In this document: positions 35,801-39,841 of the stretch, piece after piece
Layout of the letters: each line of letters begins with the position of its first letter
How positions within the stretch are numbered: the first letter of the stretch is position 1
Source of the DNA: an uncultured Persicobacter sp.
GTDB lineage: Bacteria; Bacteroidota; Bacteroidia; Cytophagales; Cyclobacteriaceae
Reading direction: 5' to 3'
Length of the DNA: 39,841 nt
Assembly (NCBI GenBank): GCA_947498325.1
Contig: CANMKE010000040.1
Location: forward strand, 1 to 39,841
Translations under genes and position numbers: made by a program
The notes under the pieces: model-generated
What the model was told of the DNA's origin: nothing
Databases searched by the model: none
Seen by the model: only the letters and a program-made list of their open reading frames with translations

Positions 35801-38800
35801 CCTTGCAGGTCAGTAGCATCGACGGAAAAAATCGGATGAGCACTTTTCCCCAGATCATTATCCCCTACATTACCATGATAAACATTTCCTCCGTCTGTTT
35901 CCAAAAAGGAGAAAAGGTCGTCCTTGGCATCGGGTGTTTCATCATTATCTAAAATGGTTCCAGTAAAATCTGTATGAGCAGGAGCCATCAACTGAGAATT
36001 GGTGGTCAAAACTAATTTGACCGAACCCGCCGCATTGACTTTGTTATCATCAATTGTATTTATCGCGATGGTTTTCTCCACCTCATTTTTGTGGAAAGTC
36101 AGTGCCCCGTTTCCGGCTTGAGCTCTTCCATCTGACTGACTGGCATCCAAGTTATAATGCACTGTCATGGCCCCCCCAAGCGCTTTGGTCAGCATAACTT
36201 TAAATACCATTTTTTGTCCCTCCATTACAGTAACGGGCTGAACATAAAAATCCCCTTTGGCTCCCTTATCATTGATAATGGCATCAAAGGTTTGCGTGGA
36301 AAGCGAGGCATCTGCATTTTTATAGTTTTCAGCAATCAACTGAAAAGTTTCAGCAGGTTCGGGCGTCTGATCCACCAAAGTGGGGTACGAGGCGAAATCA
36401 AAATTGGTATGATGCGGAGGGATTTTTACCGTTGATTCGATAGGTGTTGCAATAAAATCCTGATCACCATTTGGCGATGCCGGACGATGTGCCACCATTT
36501 TAGCAGTACCGTTCTTTACGTAACATTGAAAGGAAATTTCCTGATCGCTAATTCCCGGCTGTCCATTCACCAAAACCTGACCTTTGAAATGAACCTCTTC
36601 CCCTTCCACTACGGGCTTGGCGGAAAGCGCAATACTGGCCACATCATTGTCCTCGATTTTTACTGTTTGCACCAATTTATTGGTCAAGCCAGCACCATTA
36701 GGATTCTTCAGCGAAGCATTAATCGGGTGAGACAACACCAACTGAAATCCTTCCTCAAACTCTGCAATCTGATCGTCATGTATGGCAACCGTCAATTGCT
36801 TTGCCGTTTCTCCGGGAGCATAGGTCAGTGCCCCACGAACACCTGCCGGACAATCATAATCATCATTGAGGGTTGCGGGATGGGCGCCCTGAGTTGGTAA
36901 AATAACGTAATTTATCTTTATTGCCCTGTCTGAACTCACCACCTTACCTCTTGCATCCGTCAGGGAGATATCAAAATTCATGTTTGAATCTACCCCCTCT
37001 TTCACGGTGTTTTTTTTCACCACGACCTTCACCTCCGGAGGGTTATCATTGTCCTCAATAATGATCGGAATTATAAGTTCATTACCCCTTTTTCCGGTAA
37101 GAGCATTTTTTACATTGAAGATATGTAAATGAGCCACCTCTTCACGCTCATCAATCCTGTCATCGTTAATCTGAAAATTAAACCGAAAATGATCGTCTTG
37201 AGGGCTTATCTCCGCATGCCCTGTCGTTAAAAGGCTGATGTCTTTATCAGAAGCGGTACCATATTCCAGTTTATAATCAAAGGTAATATCTCGTCCGTAG
37301 GCTTGCACTCGTTTCAGGTCCAATTCAAAGGTGGTGTCCGTCCCTTCTTTGACATGAATCTGATCCCTGCTCAGTTTAACATTTGGCAAGATAGAGATGA
37401 CTTTCGAAGGATAAGTACGGCTACCGCAGGCCGTCAAAGCCACCACGCGATAGTCAGCAGGTTCGGTAATCTGAAAGCTACTTTGATCCATTCCCGAACT
37501 TACCAAAGAGTCATTTTTATACCACTCATAACGGTACATTGGCGACGGGTGGTTAATTTGAATTTTTGGTGCATGTGCACTCACCCCCATCAGATCCACA
37601 TCCGGAGCCGTCAGGGATTCAGGTACCGTACCGAAACCTGAATAAAAGCCACCAGCACCAATATCCTTGTTACTGATGGTCAATGCGACGTTTACTGGAC
37701 TGACCTTGTCGGGCGCCCAAACCCGAATACTTTCAGCCTTACTGCCAGGAGTAATTTTGAATACATACCACGAAATTGAATCAGCAGATTGGCCTTGTCC
37801 ACCATTAACAACTTCAGCAGTTTCAGCCACCTTCACAGGATTTTGAGCATTCTGTTCCGCTCCTCCATTCACCTGATACTTTACTTTATTCGTTCTTGCG
37901 ACCACCCTTACTTGAGGCGAACCAAGGGTATTGGCATAAGAAATATTAACTTCATGCGCTCCATTACAATTCAAACGAGGCACCAAAAACATTCCAGGTG
38001 TATTTTGCCCATGGCCACTTTCGTTTGACCCTGCCAAAGTCTGATACACATAAACAGGATCTGAACTTTCAATGTACATGTACTTGTCTACTCCCGTTCC
38101 TTTATATTTCTCATTCTTAACGATCCAATACTGTCCTGCATTTCTGGCACCCTCATACGCGTCACCATTTACCTCCAAAGTTGAACCATCTTTTGTCGCA
38201 ACCACCATAACTTGCTCAATGGCGGGAAAGGCTTTTTCCCCCGGACCACGGGCTACAATATATCGCTGCCCGACATAATTGGTCGGCACCAACTGATCAA
38301 TACCAATATCATGACCATAACGACTACTTACCTGATCACGCCGTGGCCCTCCCGCACACCAGGAGCCTGAATTGACCACAATCTTTTTCCCATTGGTGAA
38401 GATGTGTGTACCATTGGCTTTGTTCACATCCTTCACCCCATATGGAAAGCGGGTCTTATCCACAGCATCCGCAAAGTGATAGCCCAACACATAGCTATCT
38501 CCTTTATTCATGATAATAGGCGTACCATGAAGGCTGTGCAACAAATCATATTTTTTGGTTTTGGGATTGTAAAAATCAAAACCATTCAGGTTTTCCATTG
38601 TCACCTGAGTACCATCTTCCAACGCCATGATAGAAATGAAATCATTCCGGCGGCCATCGATATTATCTGATCCGGAAACGATATGCCCCGTATAGAAATT
38701 TGTCCCTGCGGCGAACTCCCCTTTGGATGCCATAATACCCGCCTGAGGAGATGACAGGTGGGTGATGTTCACAAAGAAAGTCTTCATAGGATCTGCGGCT

Positions 38801-39375
38801 TCGAACACCAAACTACCACCAGAAATCACGTGGCCAGTCAGGTTTTTCTCCGTGATCAACAGCAGGTCTTTATTTTTAAATTCTTTAGAACTGTGATGTC
38901 CTCCGCTTCCATCGGAAATGTTAAAGTCTTCCTTCCTGTTATCGCCAAAAATTGGGGTTTCTTGAACCTTATCTGCTCCCTTTTTATAATCGGCCAATTT
39001 GATTCGTTCAGGGTGACTTTTGCTGATGGTATAGGTTTTTAATGGAACTAAAACACCATTGCGATAATAACCCATTTTGACCGTCATCGGACTTGCTGAG
39101 TTGGTTGACAAGATGGCGAAGTGTTCGTTTACATCAGCTGTGATTGACACGCTGTGCTCATGATGGGTACGGCCTCTATTATCTTTCCATGTCTTTCCAT
39201 AATAATCATGAGCTTGATCATCAACCGTCTTTTCACAAAAGAAAGGCGGAATATAATGGATGTTGCTTTCCTGAGCATACACTTTCAGGAAGGAGTAAAA
39301 TGATATCAAAACAAGCAGTAAAAACCCTTTGCATAAGGACTGTTGACCACTTGTGGCATTGTATTTTTTTTTCAT
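29812..39375 (-). CDS. Giant multidomain surface adhesin with CHU_C (type IX secretion type B) C-terminus
   Basis: This 3187-residue protein has a signal peptide (about 1-35, ending VYAQ). In order: an IgGFc-binding-like region (about 200-595; YVGQRYIVARGPG, PVYVYQTLAGSNESG); about four Calx-beta domains (about 665-1143; repeated EDND ends); about three cadherin-like domains (about 1144-1445); two diverged HYR-like modules; seven near-identical 163-residue double modules (about 1630-2770); three diverged modules (to about 3010); and a gliding-motility-associated C-terminal domain (3103-3187; LPNMITPNNDGVNDTF, EIYDRFGKLVYE, GTFYY-like FYYKM). CHU_C directs type IX secretion and surface delivery. 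The repeats are nearly Cys-free, unlike many SprB-type repeats. PorP/SprF and PorE-like genes follow, supporting a SprB-like surface adhesin; its ligand is unknown. Confidence 0.94.
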   Translation of the reverse strand: MKKKYNATSGQQSLCKGFLLLVLISFYSFLKVYAQESNIHYIPPFFCEKTVDDQAHDYYGKTWKDNRGRTHHEHSVSITADVNEHFAILSTNSASPMTVKMGYYRNGVLVPLKTYTISKSHPERIKLADYKKGADKVQETPIFGDNRKEDFNISDGSGGHHSSKEFKNKDLLLITEKNLTGHVISGGSLVFEAADPMKTFFVNITHLSSPQAGIMASKGEFAAGTNFYTGHIVSGSDNIDGRRNDFISIMALEDGTQVTMENLNGFDFYNPKTKKYDLLHSLHGTPIIMNKGDSYVLGYHFADAVDKTRFPYGVKDVNKANGTHIFTNGKKIVVNSGSWCAGGPRRDQVSSRYGHDIGIDQLVPTNYVGQRYIVARGPGEKAFPAIEQVMVVATKDGSTLEVNGDAYEGARNAGQYWIVKNEKYKGTGVDKYMYIESSDPVYVYQTLAGSNESGHGQNTPGMFLVPRLNCNGAHEVNISYANTLGSPQVRVVARTNKVKYQVNGGAEQNAQNPVKVAETAEVVNGGQGQSADSISWYVFKITPGSKAESIRVWAPDKVSPVNVALTISNKDIGAGGFYSGFGTVPESLTAPDVDLMGVSAHAPKIQINHPSPMYRYEWYKNDSLVSSGMDQSSFQITEPADYRVVALTACGSRTYPSKVISILPNVKLSRDQIHVKEGTDTTFELDLKRVQAYGRDITFDYKLEYGTASDKDISLLTTGHAEISPQDDHFRFNFQINDDRIDEREEVAHLHIFNVKNALTGKRGNELIIPIIIEDNDNPPEVKVVVKKNTVKEGVDSNMNFDISLTDARGKVVSSDRAIKINYVILPTQGAHPATLNDDYDCPAGVRGALTYAPGETAKQLTVAIHDDQIAEFEEGFQLVLSHPINASLKNPNGAGLTNKLVQTVKIEDNDVASIALSAKPVVEGEEVHFKGQVLVNGQPGISDQEISFQCYVKNGTAKMVAHRPASPNGDQDFIATPIESTVKIPPHHTNFDFASYPTLVDQTPEPAETFQLIAENYKNADASLSTQTFDAIINDKGAKGDFYVQPVTVMEGQKMVFKVMLTKALGGAMTVHYNLDASQSDGRAQAGNGALTFHKNEVEKTIAINTIDDNKVNAAGSVKLVLTTNSQLMAPAHTDFTGTILDNDETPDAKDDLFSFLETDGGNVYHGNVGDNDLGKSAHPIFSVDATDLQGIQAHGDFNFNTDGSFTFKPFKDYYGNTKLHYTLKTNVGTASAVATIEITDVNDFPVASNEGFTIDEGQRVTKNFKVSGLGDGGIVYKIEKQPKYGKVVITDPKTGEYQFTAAQDVHKQDQFTYSVTDQNGDHAEATITFDVNYVNNHAPVAVDDQQTVESHLATFIKVFQNDKDGDGSDVLKSEIVQFPEKPQHGVVICDASTNYKVEYMSFAGYVGPDKFTYKFMDKKDGKGNQLWSNEATVHLMVEDNTPPVLVTRDTTVYMGTDGKALIDSNLLVKSVTDNSGSPILPKVNPSVLTTVGVTQVQVTATDHANNSVTQSALVLVKDSIPPSLALKGQTHELTANNQFVLSPSLLHQLIVSATDNSGLVDVTILPAGAPSGTAFTIKGLSPQSSGIDIGTGITLTGKGDHELIVSVIDGSNNKIEKRVTITLTDKTPPVVVINPLTVPLDKNGQVTLIPSQISGLGLGTKDNSGATPTFTVDKSHFTHTGTYQVTLTATDGSGNKITKQVPVTVVDTTKPEAKAKDIKVYLDKDGKVSITPQQVDNGSKDNSGIAPILTLDKTDFTAQNLGVNPVVLTATDSSSNSNSVTAHVTVLDSIAPVMVVNPLTVPLDKNGQVTLSLSQISGLGLGTKDNSGSTPTFTVDKSHFTHTGTYQITLTATDGSGNKITQQVPVTVVDTTKPEAKAKDIKVYLDKDGKVSITPQQVDNGSKDNSGITPILTLDKKDFTAQNLGNNSVVLTATDSSSNFMTASATVQVLDSIAPVMVVNPLTVSLDKNGTVTLTPSQISGLGLGTKDNSGATPTFTVDKSHFTHTGTYQVTLTATDGSGNKITKQVPVTVVDTTKPEAKAKDIKVYLDKDGKVSITPHQVDNGSTDNSGIAPILTLDKTDFTAHNLGVNPVVLTATDSSNNVMTASAHVTVLDSIAPVMVVNPLTVPLDKNGQVTLTPSQISGLGLGTTDNSGATPTFTVDKSHFTHTGTYQITLTATDGSGNKITNQVPVTVVDTTKPEAKAKDIKVYLDKDGKVSITPQQVDNGTTDNSGIAPILTLDKTDFTAQNLGVNPVVLTATDSSNNVMTASAQVTVLDSIAPVMVVNSLTVPLDKNGQVTLTPSQISGLGLGTTDNSGATPTFTVDKSHFTHTGTYQVTLTATDGSGNKITKQVPVTVVDTTKPMAKAKDIKVYLDKDGKVSITPQQVDNGSKDNSGIAPILILDKTHFTAQNLGNNPVVLTATDSSSNFMTASATVQVLDSIAPVMVVNPLTVPLDKNGQVTLSPSQISGLGLGTKDNSGATPTFTVDKSHFTHTGTYHVTLTATDGSGNKITNQVPVTVVDTTKPEAKAKDIQVYLDKDGKVSITPQQVDNGSKDNSGITPILTLDKKDFTAQNLGVNPIVLTATDSSSNSNSVTAHVTVLDSIAPVMVVNPLTVPLDKNGQVTLTPSQISGLGLGTKDNSGATPTFTVDKSHFTHTGTYQVTLTATDGSGNKITQQVPVTVVDTTKPEAKVKDIKVYLDKVGKVSITPQQVDNGSKDNSGIAPILTLDKTHFTAQNLGVNPVVLTATDSSSNSNSVTAHVTVLDSIAPIIHATDVKISLGKDGKAHLSPLQIDRGSTDNTGYPPILSVNKDTFTQVGRHKVTFTVTDQQGNKSSKSIAVEVIDPLAPVVRTKDITVALDKNGQASITPAQVDAGTVDNNGQTPTLGLDQTQFNVVDLGPNVVVLTAIDASANISKSSAKVTVIDTLAPTAIARDILLVLDKNGQASLTPAMVDGGSHDNCVVKNLQIDQQKFTSKDVHAHTHQLTVTDQSGNKASAQFTVTVIDPKAVLRITDFPEQIMNAQHLVQLPDLRGTVQVISKDIPKGIHLVQVAPKGSMVKENHGTVTVKFKLVDNTTGQVYGMVEGRYPVRFSAQASQQELQLPNMITPNNDGVNDTFKIPHLNEIEQVSLEIYDRFGKLVYENAHYHNEWGGTERGPGHRSETFYYKMTIAHHKPQSGFVHVVK
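31066..34488 (-). repeat. Seven in-frame 489-bp tandem repeats in the adhesin gene
   Basis: The marker CGTATCGACT recurs at 31312, 31801, 32290, 32779, 33268, 33757 and 34246, every interval exactly 489 bp (163 codons). Each unit encodes an A module (PLTVPLDKNGQVTLTPSQIS, then TDGSGNKITKQVPVTVVDTT) and a B module (DIKVYLDKDGKVSITPQQVD, then VVLTATDSS and VTVLDSIAP). Copies differ by scattered substitutions and no indels. Confidence 0.95.
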
Positions 39376-39411
39376 GGTAGTAGGTAAAGTTCATTGATTA
39401 ACAATGACTAA

Positions 39412-39419
39412 CAAAAGTA
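39412..39419 (-). promoter_or_regulatory. Candidate -7 box (TACTTTTG) of the adhesin gene
   Basis: On the minus strand this reads TACTTTTG, an exact TAnnTTTG match 36 nt before ATG 39375. A TTTG lies upstream but only 13 nt away, so the -33 element is poor. The remainder of 39376-39585 shows no gene. Confidence 0.45.
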
Positions 39420-39585
39420 ATCAATGGCATATCAAACAGTGTACCACCACTTTAGATCAATTTAAAATGAGGAATTAAAATTATAATTATAGCAATCAAT
39501 AATCCCTAAAGTTACCCTCACCCTATTACTATGATCAGATAATTGTAGGAAAAATTGATACCGCCCCCCTATTTCTTAACGGCAC

Positions 39586-39618
39586 AAAAAAAAGCACTAC
39601 CCCAATTCGGGATAGTGC
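39586..39618 (-). terminator. Terminator of the aldolase gene
   Basis: GCACTA-CCC (39594-39602) pairs with GGG-A-TAGTGC (39609-39618), one bulged A, 6-nt loop; the A-run at 39586-39593 gives a U-tract on the minus strand, 23 nt after the aldolase stop. Confidence 0.85.
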
Positions 39619-39640
39619 CTTCTGTCTACGGATTCGTTAA

Positions 39641-39841
39641 TTATCCGCGAAGCTCAGCGATAATCGTCAAAGCTTCTTTAGTTTTATTCTTGATCGCATT
39701 CAAGTCAAAGTTGCCATCAGCATCTTTGATCATCAATTGCGATCCCATTCCTACACAGTGAACACCTGCGTTGAACCACTCTGTCAAGTTCTCACGCTCA
39801 GGCTTCACACCACCTGTTGGCATGATCGATGACCATGGGAA
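39641..39841 (-). CDS. eda: KDPG/KHG aldolase, C-terminal part (cut by window edge)
   Basis: The last 66 or so codons of the gene are present; the start lies beyond the right edge. The sequence shows IMPTGGVKPE, the conserved phosphate-binding PTGGV strand of class I 2-dehydro-3-deoxy-phosphogluconate / 4-hydroxy-2-oxoglutarate aldolases, then WFNAGVHCVGMGSQLM and a C-terminal helix ending ELRG. The family cleaves KDPG to pyruvate and glyceraldehyde-3-phosphate in the Entner-Doudoroff or uronate pathways. The Schiff-base Lys lies outside the window. A terminator follows the stop. Neighbouring pathway genes cannot be seen. Confidence 0.9.
   Translation of the reverse strand, partial: FPWSSIMPTGGVKPERENLTEWFNAGVHCVGMGSQLMIKDADGNFDLNAIKNKTKEALTIIAELRG

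Overview
The window is about 40 kb of chromosome from a member of the Bacteroidota, most likely a Cytophagales-type marine or soil gliding/surface bacterium. The support is a giant surface protein with a gliding-motility C-terminal (CHU_C, type IX secretion type B) domain next to a PorP/SprF protein and an OmpA/TPR/PD40 protein, a TonB-dependent receptor with a carboxypeptidase-regulatory N-domain, GH92, an AAA-ATPase-like/PD-(D/E)XK gene, and promoters close to the Bacteroidota consensus TTTG-N18/19-TAnnTTTG. The species cannot be named from this sequence. No rRNA, tRNA or CRISPR was recognised.

Left part (1-6.8 kb): a tandem array of 169-bp units, each with a pair of palindromic arms, runs off the left edge. 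It is followed on the minus strand by a small exported hypothetical protein, a secreted GH92 glycosidase with its own promoter, a membrane hybrid histidine kinase and a NUDIX hydrolase.

7-9.8 kb: a compact plus-strand signalling operon of two soluble PAS histidine kinases and a single-domain response regulator, closed by a terminator.

9.8-13 kb: an accessory, decaying stretch. It holds an intact AAA-ATPase-like/PD-(D/E)XK gene, a head-to-tail stub of a second copy with the same 30-bp upstream flank, two orphan gene tails, and a decayed IS4-like transposase. A small lipoprotein and a lone PAS-domain protein follow and share a bidirectional terminator.

14.5-24 kb: a minus-strand pair of bacterial alpha-2-macroglobulin (lipoprotein, intact thioester motif) and penicillin-binding protein 1C, then a small outer-membrane beta-barrel protein and a VF530-family (DUF2132) protein.

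24.2-39.4 kb: a TonB-dependent receptor (plus strand), convergent with a three-gene minus-strand cluster transcribed as giant adhesin, then PorP/SprF, then PorE-like OmpA protein. The 3187-residue adhesin carries an IgGFc-binding-like head, Calx-beta and cadherin-like domains, and seven near-identical 163-residue repeats with an exact 489-bp period. This cluster looks like a self-contained type IX secretion surface-adhesin module and is the most interesting part of the window. The right edge cuts a KDPG/KHG aldolase gene. All family calls are by eye from motifs; no database search was run.
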